36,487 nt of DNA from Chlorobiota bacterium (GTDB taxonomy: Bacteria; Bacteroidota; Chlorobiia; Chlorobiales; Chlorobiaceae): positions 1 through 36,487 of the forward strand of contig VGGK01000020.1 of the NCBI GenBank assembly GCA_016868665.1. The letters run 5' to 3'. Shown here one piece after another: positions 7,907 to 17,090 of the stretch. The notes under the pieces are model-generated. The model ran no database searches. It was not told where the DNA came from and saw nothing but the letters and a program-made list of their open reading frames with translations. Positions within the stretch are counted from its first letter, which is position 1. Each line of letters begins with the position of its first letter. A program made the translations under genes and the position numbers.

Positions 7907-10102
7907 TCACTTCTGAAATTCCGGATGTCCTGTTTGCCAGAGGCCGAAGCTCAGTACGTCGGCCAGGGTTTCGAAGTTTTTTGTTTTGGCGTTTCCCATG
8001 CCGTGGCCGGCTTCAAAATCCGTGAAGAGCAGCACGGGTTTGCCGGAGGCTGTTGCTGCCTGCATACGGGCGGCGAATTTTGCGGGCTGCCATGCAATCA
8101 CCCTTGGGTCGTTGATGCCCCCTGTCACGAGGGCGGCAGGATAGTTCACGCCATCTCGCAGATGCAGATAGGGGTCCATGGCAATAAGCGCCTTGCACTC
8201 TTCGGGTATTTTCATGGTACCGAACTCGGGTACGTTCACCGGTCCGTTAGCTGTTGTTTCGCCCCGGAGAGGGTTCATCGCCCCGACCTGGGGAATTGCG
8301 GCTGCAAACAGATCGGGTCGCTCAGTAAAGGCGCGCCCGACCATAATCCCCCCCGCGCTGGCGCCGTTTATGGCAATTCGTTCGGGTGAGCTATAGCCGT
8401 TTTTTACCAGGTACTCCGCCCCGCTGATTGCGTCTTTCCATGTATTGGCTTTTGTTGTTTTCATTCCGGCAGTGTGCCATCTGTAACCCAGTTCTCCGCC
8501 GCCACGCACATGAGGAACTGCGAAAATACCGCCTTTCAATGTCCAGAGCAGCATGAACGGACTGAAAAACGGGGTTACAGAGTTTCCATAAGCACCGTAT
8601 CCGTAAAGCAGTACGGGGTTATTTGCGTTTTTTTCGAGCCCTTTGCGGTAAATCAGCGAGAGCGGCATTGCAACGCCGTCATGCGAGGGCACCATCAGTT
8701 CCTCGACCACGAGATTCTCGTATTCAGGGTACCGGGCAGGCGAGGAAAGCGTCTCATCGAAGAACGTAAAACTCGTTTTGTCAAAACGGAATCTCCGGTA
8801 ATCGCGGTTCCATCCTGTCAGGACAGTCCATATTTCGGGGAACCGGAATCCCTTCGAGGAGAGCGATATGGTGCCCGCCTTGAACGGCAGGGTGACTTTA
8901 CTGCTCAGGTAGCTTCCGTAATCCTGATGATAGAGTTCCTCCTGTACGCCGTTCCTCGAAAGCTTGTAGTATATGCCTTCGCTTGTGAGAACAAACCCGG
9001 TGAGTTTTGCATCGCGGAACTCAGGTATGACCACTTTGGCTGTATTCGGGTCGGGGTTCTGCAGAGGTGTTTTGAGTACCCTGAATCCGGGCGCATTTTT
9101 AGGGGTGTAGAGGTAAAGTTCTTTGTCCGTGATGGCAAAGTCATGAATGTCGTCTTCGGGTTTGAAGAGAGATTTCCATGAGATTGTTTTCTGCTGCAGT
9201 TCAGCAGCCGGAGCATAGTAGACCTGAAGCCGTCGATCGACATTCGAAACGAATGCGAAGAGCATGCCGCTCTCTTTGTCGTACGATGCAAGGGGGATGT
9301 TTTCGGGGTTGATTCCAAGTTCCGTATTCAGCGTGCTTGAAAATATTTCGCGATCATTCGATGGATCAGTTCCGATTCGGTGCAGCCATACTTTGCTTGC
9401 GTATTGTGGCCCTGTGCCTGCTGCGCCAGATGGTTCGAGGCGATTGTAAAGGAATGATCGTCCGTCAGGCAGCCATGAGGGCGATGCGAAACGGCTTCGG
9501 TTGATGGCTTCGGGATACCATTTTCCGCTATCGGTATCCACGATGAGGAGGGTTGCGTTTTCAGATCCGTCCGGGTAGACTGTCAGTGCAACGGTGGCGC
9601 CGTCGTCACTCGGGGCAATCCGTCCGATCGTGTAGTGGGCGTCTTTTTTATGATTGTATGTCGAGGGGTCGAAGAGCAGGGTTTCTGTTCCGGTATAGCC
9701 GTTACGGTAATAGAGCTTTCCGGTTTCGTCAGATGGGGTTTGCTTCAGGTAGAAATAGCGATCGTTATCGGTGATGGCAAGATTGTATATTTTTGCGGAT
9801 TTTCTGCTGTCGAAATCCCGCATTTTCTTTATCAGTTCATTCCGTCCCGGTATTCTGTCCAGCATGGTGCGCGCATAGGTCGATTGAGCTTTAAGCCAGG
9901 CAGTCACTTCGGGATCTCCGAGCTTTTCCATATACCTGTACCGGTCGGTTAAGGTGGTATCACATATTGTCTCCTCAAAAGGTTTTTCGGTTGCTTTCGG
10001 TGGTAAGCCGGAGTTTTCCTTTATCTGTTGAGCATGAACGCGGGCTGTTCCGAAAAACAGCAGGAAGACGGACAACGCAATCAGGATATTTCGAAGCTTC
10101 AT
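7907..10102 (-). CDS. Secreted prolyl oligopeptidase (peptidase family S9A)
   Basis: Serine peptidase that cleaves short peptides after proline, here exported: residues 1-24 form a classical signal peptide ending VHA-QQ. The 731-residue precursor has the S9A layout, with an N-terminal segment (DRYRYMEKLGDPEVTAWL), a seven-bladed propeller region to about 440 and a C-terminal alpha/beta-hydrolase domain. The catalytic triad is visible: Ser582 in NGASAGG, Asp665 in GGINDPRV and His700 in EAGHGMG. LLYGYGAYG and HVRGGGELGYRWH are further family blocks. All key residues are intact. It converges on the AlkD-like gene and lies 91 bp downstream of the repeat-rich secreted protein on the same strand. 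Periplasmic peptide recycling is the simplest role. Confidence 0.94.
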   Translation of the reverse strand: MKLRNILIALSVFLLFFGTARVHAQQIKENSGLPPKATEKPFEETICDTTLTDRYRYMEKLGDPEVTAWLKAQSTYARTMLDRIPGRNELIKKMRDFDSRKSAKIYNLAITDNDRYFYLKQTPSDETGKLYYRNGYTGTETLLFDPSTYNHKKDAHYTIGRIAPSDDGATVALTVYPDGSENATLLIVDTDSGKWYPEAINRSRFASPSWLPDGRSFLYNRLEPSGAAGTGPQYASKVWLHRIGTDPSNDREIFSSTLNTELGINPENIPLASYDKESGMLFAFVSNVDRRLQVYYAPAAELQQKTISWKSLFKPEDDIHDFAITDKELYLYTPKNAPGFRVLKTPLQNPDPNTAKVVIPEFRDAKLTGFVLTSEGIYYKLSRNGVQEELYHQDYGSYLSSKVTLPFKAGTISLSSKGFRFPEIWTVLTGWNRDYRRFRFDKTSFTFFDETLSSPARYPEYENLVVEELMVPSHDGVAMPLSLIYRKGLEKNANNPVLLYGYGAYGNSVTPFFSPFMLLWTLKGGIFAVPHVRGGGELGYRWHTAGMKTTKANTWKDAISGAEYLVKNGYSSPERIAINGASAGGIMVGRAFTERPDLFAAAIPQVGAMNPLRGETTANGPVNVPEFGTMKIPEECKALIAMDPYLHLRDGVNYPAALVTGGINDPRVIAWQPAKFAARMQAATASGKPVLLFTDFEAGHGMGNAKTKNFETLADVLSFGLWQTGHPEFQK

Positions 10103-10192
10103 TTCTATGGGATGAAAATGGAAAAGGCATGTTGCTATCCATGCCTTGAGAGTTACGAAAATAAATATACGATCGAAACATGTAAAGACCGA

Positions 10193-11182
10193 TTATCTTC
10201 GGTCGCGATTGCCCCAGCCGCCGAACTCGCCGCGAACATCGTTATATCGGCCTTCTTTTGTTCCTGAATCGCCTTTGTCGTCGCCTTTTCGTTCATCGTT
10301 ATCCTTGATATATTTTCCCGCGCTGCCCAATTTGCGGTCATCGTCGAATTTCCTGATACCGTTGAACTTGCGGTCATCGTCGAATTTCCTGACACCGTCG
10401 AACTTGCGGTCATCGTCGAATTTCCTGACACCGTCGAACTTGCGGTCATCATCGAATTTCCTGACACCGTCGAACTTGCGGTCATCATCGAATTTCCTGA
10501 CACCGTCGAATCTTTTCTTTTCGTCGAATCTGCGGTCATCAAAACGTTTGTCGTAATGGCGGCGGTATTCGAAGTCGCGATATTTTCGTATGTCTCCCCA
10601 GTTGTGCCTGCGGATTTTAGACGGCAGCCGGTTATGATTGTGGATTTTCCATGGTCCGCGGTAGTTCGATGAACGGTACCAGAATCCGTCACGATAGGCA
10701 TAGTAATAATGATCATAATAGAGAATGTCCCAGGGGCTTCCTATGGAAACAGAAAATCCGAGAGCAGGGATATACATTAAATCCAGGTACTGGTTGCGGT
10801 CGAACCAGTAGCTGTCGTGATGGCGGCGGTATGCAAAGTCACGGTAGTGACGGATCTGCGCCCAGTTGTGTCTGCGGATCTTGTATGGCAGATGATCGTA
10901 ATGCACGATGATCCATGGTCCCCGCCGGTGTGAGGAGCGGAACCAGTATCCGTCACGGTAGACGTAATAATAGTTGTCGTAAGAGAGTATATCCCAGTCG
11001 CTGCCGACCGATACGGAGAAGCCGAGTTCGGGTACATAGATGAAGCTTGGCCAGATGTCGATAGATAATGATGGCCTGCCGCCGATGCCTATATGTACAT
11101 TGACGTCAGCTTTGGCATCATGCGCGGGATCTCCGATAAGCATACCGGCTATGCCTGCGGCAATCCAGAGCGTTTTTTTCAT
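10193..11182 (-). CDS. Repeat-rich secreted protein of unknown function
   Basis: About 329 residues. I placed the start at the ATG ending at 11182 because it follows a good GGAGA site and gives a signal peptide (KKTLWIAAGIAGMLIG...AKA-DV). The frame also extends 18 codons upstream to 11236. After the signal come two similar units of roughly 75 residues, each with the pattern Y(V/I)P.LGFSVS(V/I)GS.WDIL, then YYY.YRDG(Y/F)W(F/Y)RSS, then a RGPW block and KIRRHNW. They clearly arose by internal duplication. The C-terminal third is an array of five 12-residue repeats of the type KFDGVRKFDDDR, alternating basic and acidic residues, then a charged tail. Aromatic, Arg and His content is very high. 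I recognise no enzyme. A periplasmic or surface binding or structural role is a guess. Confidence 0.8.
   Translation of the reverse strand: MKKTLWIAAGIAGMLIGDPAHDAKADVNVHIGIGGRPSLSIDIWPSFIYVPELGFSVSVGSDWDILSYDNYYYVYRDGYWFRSSHRRGPWIIVHYDHLPYKIRRHNWAQIRHYRDFAYRRHHDSYWFDRNQYLDLMYIPALGFSVSIGSPWDILYYDHYYYAYRDGFWYRSSNYRGPWKIHNHNRLPSKIRRHNWGDIRKYRDFEYRRHYDKRFDDRRFDEKKRFDGVRKFDDDRKFDGVRKFDDDRKFDGVRKFDDDRKFDGVRKFDDDRKFNGIRKFDDDRKLGSAGKYIKDNDERKGDDKGDSGTKEGRYNDVRGEFGGWGNRDRR
10332..10511 (-). repeat. Five tandem 36-bp repeats within a coding region
   Basis: Five head-to-tail 36-bp units encode the 12-residue KFDGVRKFDDDR repeats of the secreted protein. The three central copies are almost identical in DNA. 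The distal copy (10332-10367) has diverged (KFNGIRKFDDDR). There are no spacers, so this is not a CRISPR array. Copy number probably varies between strains. Confidence 0.9.
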
Positions 11183-11340
11183 GATAGATCTCCTCTCTTT
11201 GCGGTTATCGTTCAGGTTCCTTTGCTTTGTATTCATGCTTGTCTAACTGTTCTGACGATTATTTCTTCCGGATTCATGCGGAAAAAAATACACAGGGGAC
11301 AGGAGTGGATGATGGTGTGCCGTTGGCGGGGGAAGGCGCT

Positions 11341-12417
11341 TTATGCCTGCATTGTTTTCAGTTGCTGGCGGATTTTATCGAGCGCCTGTCGCATATCGTC
11401 GGGGAGCGGGGCGCTGAATGTCAGTTTTTCGTTTGTCGATGGCTGTTTGAAAGAAAGGGTCTCTGCGTGCAGGGCCTGGCGGTGCATGAGTTCGATGAGA
11501 TTTTTTACGAACTGTTCGCTTTTACTGAAAGAGAGTATCCTGATTGCCGCTCCGCCGTAGGTTTCGTCGCCGAGGATCGGGTGGCCTATATGCTGCATGT
11601 GGGCCCTTATCTGATGGGTTCGTCCGGTATGCAGCGTGAGCGAAACGACGGAAAACCAGTGCAGGTTTTCTGCAACGGCATAGTCGGTAACGGCATGTTT
11701 TCCCTCAGCCCCTTCGAAAGGGAAGTTCGCCATCACCTTGCGGTTCTTTTTTGAGCGGCCTATGTTGGTTCGGATGGTGCCGGATTCGGGTTCGGGAACT
11801 CCCCATACGATGGTTTTATAGACCTTTTCTACCTGTCGCTGGGCGAACTGCCTGGCCAGCCGGTGGAGGGACGTTGGATTTTTTGCGATAATGATGAGGC
11901 CTGATGTATCCTTGTCGAGACGATGCACAATGCCCGGCCTGAGCTCCGCAGGGTCCAGCGTGCCTGCATCTTTTCCGATATGGTGCAGAATGGCGTTGGC
12001 CAGGGTGCCTGTCCAGTTGCCGAATGCGGGATGTACCACCATGCCCGGTTTCTTGTTGATCACCATGAGGTCGTCATCCTCATAAACGATATCTATGGGA
12101 ATATCTTCGGGAGAAAGTTCGGGAGCGGGCGGACGCAGGAAGGTGATCTGGATGGAGTCGCACGATTTTATCCGGTAATTCGATTTCACCGGTTTTCCGT
12201 TTACCAGTACCCGGCCATCTTCGATTGCTTCCTGAACCTTGTTACGTGTGGCGTTTTCAACCTGCTGGGTCAGGTACCGGTCTATTCTCATCGGTATCTG
12301 CACTTTGCTGACCTGCAGAATGAGTTTTTTTGGTTCGGGCGACTCGGCTTCGGGTTCTGCGGATTGGTTTTTTAGTGTGTGATTTTGCATTTTGTAAAAC
12401 TTTGCTGCATCCGGCAT
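11341..12417 (-). CDS. RluA/RluD-family pseudouridine synthase
   Basis: Converts uridine to pseudouridine in RNA, most likely 23S rRNA given its similarity to RluD/RluC. An N-terminal Glu/Pro-rich tail of about 35 residues precedes an S4 RNA-binding domain (about 42-100, RIDRYLTQQVENATRNKVQ). The catalytic domain follows, with the family signature HRLDKDTSGL (nucleophile Asp168), then EKVYKTIVWG and HTGRTHQIRAHM. The 358-residue length is slightly long because of the N-terminal tail. The start is supported by GGAG six bases upstream. It is divergent from the dihydrolipoyl dehydrogenase gene, with 68 bp between them. RluD is favoured over RluC, but sequence alone does not fix the target uridines. 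Confidence 0.9.
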   Translation of the reverse strand: MPDAAKFYKMQNHTLKNQSAEPEAESPEPKKLILQVSKVQIPMRIDRYLTQQVENATRNKVQEAIEDGRVLVNGKPVKSNYRIKSCDSIQITFLRPPAPELSPEDIPIDIVYEDDDLMVINKKPGMVVHPAFGNWTGTLANAILHHIGKDAGTLDPAELRPGIVHRLDKDTSGLIIIAKNPTSLHRLARQFAQRQVEKVYKTIVWGVPEPESGTIRTNIGRSKKNRKVMANFPFEGAEGKHAVTDYAVAENLHWFSVVSLTLHTGRTHQIRAHMQHIGHPILGDETYGGAAIRILSFSKSEQFVKNLIELMHRQALHAETLSFKQPSTNEKLTFSAPLPDDMRQALDKIRQQLKTMQA

Positions 12418-12485
12418 CTGTTCTCCGCATGCAGTATAACAAAACCAGACGATTTCTTTTTATGAGGGAATACGGGGAGAAGAGA

Positions 12486-13865
12486 ATGCACGATGTCGAT
12501 GTCGCAGTTATCGGCTCCGGTCCAGGGGGCTATGAAGCTGCTCTCAGGGCCGCGCGAAGTGGCTTGAAAGTGACAATTGTCGAAAAAGGGGCGCCTGGCG
12601 GAGTATGCGTGAACTGGGGGTGTATACCTGCAAAGGCATTGCTGCGCAGCGCCGGCATGTTCGATGATCTGTCGAAAGGGGCCGCATATGGCGTGCTGGC
12701 GGATAATCCCCGCTTCGATATTGCCCAGGCGGTCAAACGCAGCAGGAATGTGGTGCTCAAGATGTCGAAAAGCATCGAGTTCATGCTCAGGAAAACCGGT
12801 GTCGAGTACCGTCAGGGTGAAGCCCGGTTAACCGATGCCCATACGATTGCCGTTTCCCGCAACGGGGAAGAGTCCTGCAGGTTCAGCGCTGAGAATATCA
12901 TTGTAGCCACCGGAGGCCGCTTCAGGGAGCTGCCCGGCCTTGTGCCTGACGGCAGGCGCATCATCACGAGCCGTGAGGCGCTTTCCATGAAAGAAGCGCC
13001 CCGTTCGTTGCTGGTACTTGGCGGTGGAGCCATCGGCATCGAGCTGGCCTGGTTTTTTGCCAGGGCAGGCGCTGCCGTGACCCTGGTTGAAATGATGCCG
13101 CAGCTTCTTCCGCTCGAGGACTTCGATATATCAGAAGCGCTCCGCCGTTCCTTCGAGAAGTCGGGCATATCGATTCACACGTCATCGAAACTCGAACAGG
13201 TTGTCAGCAGTAAGGATGGGGTAAGTGCCGTGATTTCAAGTGATGGTCAGGAACCTCTGGCGGTATCTGCCGATTGCCTGCTCGTTGCGGTCGGGGTGAC
13301 CGGAAATGCTGAAGGTCTGGGACTCGAGGAGGTTGGCGTGGATGTTGACCGGGGGTTTATTGTGACCGATAACCAGTGCCGGACAGCGGTGGAGCATATC
13401 TATGCTGTAGGCGATGTGCGCGGCGGCATGCTGCTTGCGCATAAAGCTTCGGCCGAAGCCGCCGTCGCTGTGGGCGCCATTGCCGGAAAACCCCTTTCTC
13501 CGGTAGACGAGACGAAAATACCGGCATGTGTCTATGCCGAACCCTCTGTGGCAAGCGTCGGATTTACCGAGGCAAAGGCGACATCCGCAGGATTCCGGGT
13601 TATTGTCGGCCGTTCGATGTTCGCAGCTTCCGGAAAGGCAAACGCCTATGGCAGTCTTGACGGGCTGGTAAAGCTGGTTTTCAATGCCGACGATCACAGG
13701 CTTCTCGGCGCTTCTCTCGTCGGCCACGGTGCGGTGGAGCTTGTCGGCGAGATCGGTCTTGCCCGCCATCTGGAAGTAAAAGCGGAAGATATGGCTCATA
13801 TGGTTCATGCACACCCGACACTCTCTGAAACTATCCGCGAAGCGGCGGAAAACGCCCTCGCATAG
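12486..13865 (+). CDS. lpdA: Dihydrolipoyl dehydrogenase (E3)
   Basis: FAD enzyme that reoxidises dihydrolipoyl groups with NAD+, serving 2-oxoacid dehydrogenase or glycine-cleavage complexes. With the start at 12486 it has 459 residues, normal for E3. FAD site GSGPGGYEAA lies near the N-terminus, the redox-active disulfide is Cys41-x4-Cys46 in GGVCVNWGCIP, the NAD site is LGGGAIGIELAWFFA, the second FAD motif is IYAVGDVRGG, and the C-terminal catalytic His-Glu pair is in HAHPTLSE. I preferred this ATG over the upstream in-frame ATGs because GGGGAG precedes it at a proper distance and the protein then begins directly with the Rossmann strand. No lipoyl or E1/E2 gene is nearby, so the partner complex is encoded elsewhere. 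Confidence 0.93.
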   Translation: MHDVDVAVIGSGPGGYEAALRAARSGLKVTIVEKGAPGGVCVNWGCIPAKALLRSAGMFDDLSKGAAYGVLADNPRFDIAQAVKRSRNVVLKMSKSIEFMLRKTGVEYRQGEARLTDAHTIAVSRNGEESCRFSAENIIVATGGRFRELPGLVPDGRRIITSREALSMKEAPRSLLVLGGGAIGIELAWFFARAGAAVTLVEMMPQLLPLEDFDISEALRRSFEKSGISIHTSSKLEQVVSSKDGVSAVISSDGQEPLAVSADCLLVAVGVTGNAEGLGLEEVGVDVDRGFIVTDNQCRTAVEHIYAVGDVRGGMLLAHKASAEAAVAVGAIAGKPLSPVDETKIPACVYAEPSVASVGFTEAKATSAGFRVIVGRSMFAASGKANAYGSLDGLVKLVFNADDHRLLGASLVGHGAVELVGEIGLARHLEVKAEDMAHMVHAHPTLSETIREAAENALA

Positions 13866-14058
13866 CCTGTTCCGGCAGCGGTCAGACAGCGATTGACAAG
13901 GACAGGTAAAAAGCTTGTCGAAGTGCGAGAACTATTTTCTATTGTCTCGTTAAAAGCATAAATTCAGAGTTTATTATTTGAGCTCAAAAAAACAGTAAAC
14001 CTTTGCCTCGGAACAAGTTCACCATTCAGGGGACAAAGTAACAACCAAAAGATCAATT
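13866..14058 (+). promoter_or_regulatory. Upstream region of the magnesium-chelatase operon, with a 12-bp palindrome
   Basis: The AT-rich gap before bchI contains a perfect palindrome TTTGAGCTCAAA at 13977-13988 and a looser inverted repeat, GACAAG (13895-13900) / CTTGTC (13914-13919). These are candidate operator sites for the bch operon. No textbook -35/-10 pair is obvious and no ribosome binding site precedes the bchI ATG. Regulatory function is inferred from position only. Confidence 0.35.
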
Positions 14059-15219
14059 ATGACTCAGACTGAAACAGCTGCAAAGAAACGTCCCGCAGCC
14101 AAGGCGAAAACAGGTTCGGATGTGCCGGCAACCCAGGAACCGAAAAAAGCTGCAAAGCCTGCTGGCAAGAAAAAGTCAGGCCTTGCATTTCCTTTTACCG
14201 CTATTGTCGGTCAGGAGGAAATGAAGCTCAGTCTGATCCTCAACATCATTGATCCGAGGATCGGCGGCGTGCTGGTCATGGGTCACAGGGGCACCGGAAA
14301 AAGTACCACCGTCAGGGCTCTCGCAGAAGTGCTGCCGTTCATCGACAGGGTGAAGGATGATATATACAACCGTACTCCGGAGCAGTATGTCGAGTACGAA
14401 GACATGAAAAAAGGGGCGAAGAGTGTCGATCCGGCTACCCTCAAGACCGAGAAGATTCCGGTGCCGGTCGTCGATCTTCCGCTCGGCGCTACCGAAGACC
14501 GCGTCTGCGGAACCATCGATATCGAGCAGGCGCTCACCAGCGGCGTAAAAGCCTTCGAGCCCGGTCTGCTTGCGCAGGCCAATCGCGGTTTTCTCTATAT
14601 CGACGAAGTGAACCTGCTTGATGACCATCTTGTCGATGTGCTGCTTGACGTGGCCGCCAGCGGCAAGAACGTTGTCGAACGCGAAGGTATCAGCATCCGC
14701 CACCCGGCTCGTTTCGTGCTTGTCGGTTCAGGCAACCCGGAAGAGGGTGAACTTCGTCCCCAGTTGCTTGACCGTTTCGGTCTGCACGCCCGCATCATCA
14801 CCATTCTCGATGTGGCAAAGCGTGTCGATATCGTCAAGCGTCGTCGCGAGTTCGATGAGGATCCGGACGCCTTTATGAAAAAATACAGCCGCGAACAGCA
14901 GAAGCTTCAGAAAAAGATCGAACAGGCCAAGGCGCTGCTTCCCCAGGTAACCATGGATGACAGCGTTCTGACCGATATTGCCAGGCTTTGCATGAACCTC
15001 GGTATCGACGGTCACCGAGGAGAGCTTACCATTACCCGTACCGCTCATGCTCATGCGGCCTTTATGGGCGACAAGGAAGTGACCATGAAGCATGTCAGAG
15101 ACATTGCCGGTCTCTGCCTGCGTCATCGTCTGCGCAAGGATCCTCTTGAAACCCTTGACGCCGGTGAAAAAATCGATCGTGAAATCGCTAAAGTCCTTGG
15201 AGAAGCAGAAGCAGTATAA
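14059..15219 (+). CDS. bchI: Magnesium chelatase subunit I (BchI)
   Basis: AAA+ ATPase subunit of magnesium chelatase, which inserts Mg2+ into protoporphyrin IX, the first committed step toward chlorophylls and bacteriochlorophylls. It has 386 residues. Walker A is GHRGTGKST (Lys81), Walker B is FLYIDEVNLL (Asp182), and sensor/arginine-finger segments GSGNPEEGELRPQLLDRFGL and the C-terminal helical lid match the family. About 45 N-terminal residues rich in Lys, Ala and Pro precede the conserved FPFTAIVGQEEMK start; this tail is longer than in many BchI proteins and is probably disordered. It forms hexamers with BchD. The gene heads the bchI-bchD-bchH operon and its stop overlaps the bchD start by one base, which suggests translational coupling. 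Confidence 0.97.
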   Translation: MTQTETAAKKRPAAKAKTGSDVPATQEPKKAAKPAGKKKSGLAFPFTAIVGQEEMKLSLILNIIDPRIGGVLVMGHRGTGKSTTVRALAEVLPFIDRVKDDIYNRTPEQYVEYEDMKKGAKSVDPATLKTEKIPVPVVDLPLGATEDRVCGTIDIEQALTSGVKAFEPGLLAQANRGFLYIDEVNLLDDHLVDVLLDVAASGKNVVEREGISIRHPARFVLVGSGNPEEGELRPQLLDRFGLHARIITILDVAKRVDIVKRRREFDEDPDAFMKKYSREQQKLQKKIEQAKALLPQVTMDDSVLTDIARLCMNLGIDGHRGELTITRTAHAHAAFMGDKEVTMKHVRDIAGLCLRHRLRKDPLETLDAGEKIDREIAKVLGEAEAV

Positions 15220-17081
15220 TGATAGCTTTTACCGATATAGTTGGAATGGATCTGGCCAAGCAGGCTCTCATGCTGCTGGCCGTCGATCCGGCCCTTGGAG
15301 GGGTGGTCATCCCTTCGGCGGTAGGTTCCGGAAAATCAACCCTTGCCAGAGCGTTCGCCGATATTCTTCCTGAAGGAACTCCGTTCGTGGAGCTTCCGCT
15401 GAACGTCACAGAAGACCGCCTGATCGGCGGCGTCGATCTCGAAGCGACGCTTGCCAGCGGCGTGCGGGTGGTGCAGCATGGCGTGCTGACCAAGGCGCAC
15501 GGGGGCGTGCTTTATGTGGATTCTCTCAGCCTGCTCGACAGTTCCGCCGTGTCGCACATCATGGATGCCATGTCGCGCGGCGAGGTGCTTGTTGAGCGCG
15601 AAGGTCTCAGCGAAGTGCACCCGGCAAAGTTCATGCTGGTAGGCACCTATGACCCGAGCGACGGAGAGGTGCGGATGGGCCTGCTTGACAGGATCGGCAT
15701 TATCGTGCCGTTTACCGCGCAGAACGATTTCCGTGCCCGCAAGAAAATTGTTACAACCGTGCTCGGTACACGCGACAGCGAGGATACCGAGGACGAACTG
15801 AGAATGCTCCGGGGTCTTATCGGTGCTGCCCGCGAGCAGCTCCGGCATGTTTCCATTACGAGCGAGCAGGTGCAGGCGCTCATCCAGACCGCGCTCAGTC
15901 TCGGTGTCGAAGGCAATCGCGTCGATATCTTCACGGTTCGTGCCGCACTTGCAAGCGCCGCGCTTGCACAGCGCACCGATGTGGAAGAAGAAGATATGAA
16001 GCTTGCCATCAAGCTTATTCTCATTCCCCGTGCTACCCGCATGCCCGAGCGAGAGGCGGAAGCCGACGAGATGCCTCCCCAGGAAGAGCCTCCGCCACAG
16101 GAAGAACCCGAAGCCGAGGATGAAGAGGCTCCGGCCGATACTCCTGATTCCGATGCCGAAGCCGACGAGGAGCAGAAGGATACTCCCGACATGATCGAGG
16201 AGCTCATGATGGACGCCATCGAAACAGAATTGCCCGATAACATTCTCAATATCTCTCTTGCTTCGAAAAAGAAAGCCAAGTCCGGAAGTCGCGGTGAAGC
16301 GCTCAATAACCGGCGCGGCCGCTTCGTGCGTGCCCAGCCCGGAGAGATGAAGAGCGGCAAGGTTGCGCTTATTCCTACGCTGATTTCAGCTGCGCCGTGG
16401 CAGGAGACCCGTCGTCGTGACAAGAAGATGGCCGGTCGTCCGAAAACCGCACTTATCATCAGCAAGGACGATGTTAAAATCAAACGATTCCGCGACAAAT
16501 CCGGCACGCTGTTCATCTTTATGGTGGATGCATCCGGTTCCATGGCGCTTAACCGCATGCGTCAGGCCAAAGGAGCAGTGGCCAGTCTTCTTCAGAACGC
16601 TTATGTGCATCGCGACCAGGTTGCCCTGATCTCATTCAGGGGCAAACAGGCCCAGGTGCTGCTGCCTCCTTCGCAAAGCGTGGACCGGGCCAAGCGCGAG
16701 CTCGACGTGCTGCCGACCGGAGGCGGAACGCCTCTTGCTTCCGCACTCTACCTTGGCTGGGAAACTGCCAAGCAGGCGCGTACAAAAGGCATATCGCAGA
16801 TCATGTTCGTGCTTATTACCGACGGGCGCGGAAATATCGGTCTGCAGGCTGCTTTCGATCCTGATGCGGTAAAACCCTCCAAGGAGGATCTTGAAAAAGA
16901 GATCGAGGCGCTCTCCGGCTCCATTTGTGCTGACGGTATCGCGGCTATCGTCGTCGATACCCAGATGAACTACCTTTCGAGGGGCGAGGCTCCCAAACTT
17001 GCCCAGAAACTCGGAGGCCGTTACTTTTACCTCCCCAATGCCAAGGCGGAACAGATTGTCGAAGCCGCCCTCAGTTTTTAG
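15219..17081 (+). CDS. bchD: Magnesium chelatase subunit D (BchD)
   Basis: The 620-residue platform subunit that joins the BchI motor ring to the porphyrin-binding H subunit. The N-terminal AAA-like module (1-275) resembles BchI and retains a P-loop sequence, SAVGSGKST. A central acidic, proline-rich linker runs about 285-340 (Glu, Asp and Pro dominate). The C-terminal von Willebrand A domain begins near 430 with an intact MIDAS motif DASGS (Asp437) and later TGGGTPL and ITDGRGN. The ATG overlaps the bchI stop (TAATG). A long hairpin follows the stop before the H-subunit gene. Identification is secure from the domain order and the operon. Confidence 0.97.
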   Translation: MIAFTDIVGMDLAKQALMLLAVDPALGGVVIPSAVGSGKSTLARAFADILPEGTPFVELPLNVTEDRLIGGVDLEATLASGVRVVQHGVLTKAHGGVLYVDSLSLLDSSAVSHIMDAMSRGEVLVEREGLSEVHPAKFMLVGTYDPSDGEVRMGLLDRIGIIVPFTAQNDFRARKKIVTTVLGTRDSEDTEDELRMLRGLIGAAREQLRHVSITSEQVQALIQTALSLGVEGNRVDIFTVRAALASAALAQRTDVEEEDMKLAIKLILIPRATRMPEREAEADEMPPQEEPPPQEEPEAEDEEAPADTPDSDAEADEEQKDTPDMIEELMMDAIETELPDNILNISLASKKKAKSGSRGEALNNRRGRFVRAQPGEMKSGKVALIPTLISAAPWQETRRRDKKMAGRPKTALIISKDDVKIKRFRDKSGTLFIFMVDASGSMALNRMRQAKGAVASLLQNAYVHRDQVALISFRGKQAQVLLPPSQSVDRAKRELDVLPTGGGTPLASALYLGWETAKQARTKGISQIMFVLITDGRGNIGLQAAFDPDAVKPSKEDLEKEIEALSGSICADGIAAIVVDTQMNYLSRGEAPKLAQKLGGRYFYLPNAKAEQIVEAALSF

Positions 17082-17090
17082 TTTTTCTTC

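Noticed and set aside
10332-10511. 36-bp repeats considered as a CRISPR array
   Set aside because: The units are contiguous with no spacers, are in frame with a coding gene, and no cas genes are present.
10146-10716. Repetitive frames (LRSSSNFLTPSN and STVSGNSTMTAS types)
   Set aside because: They are other-frame shadows of the 36-bp repeats in the secreted protein gene, which alone has a signal peptide and ribosome binding site.
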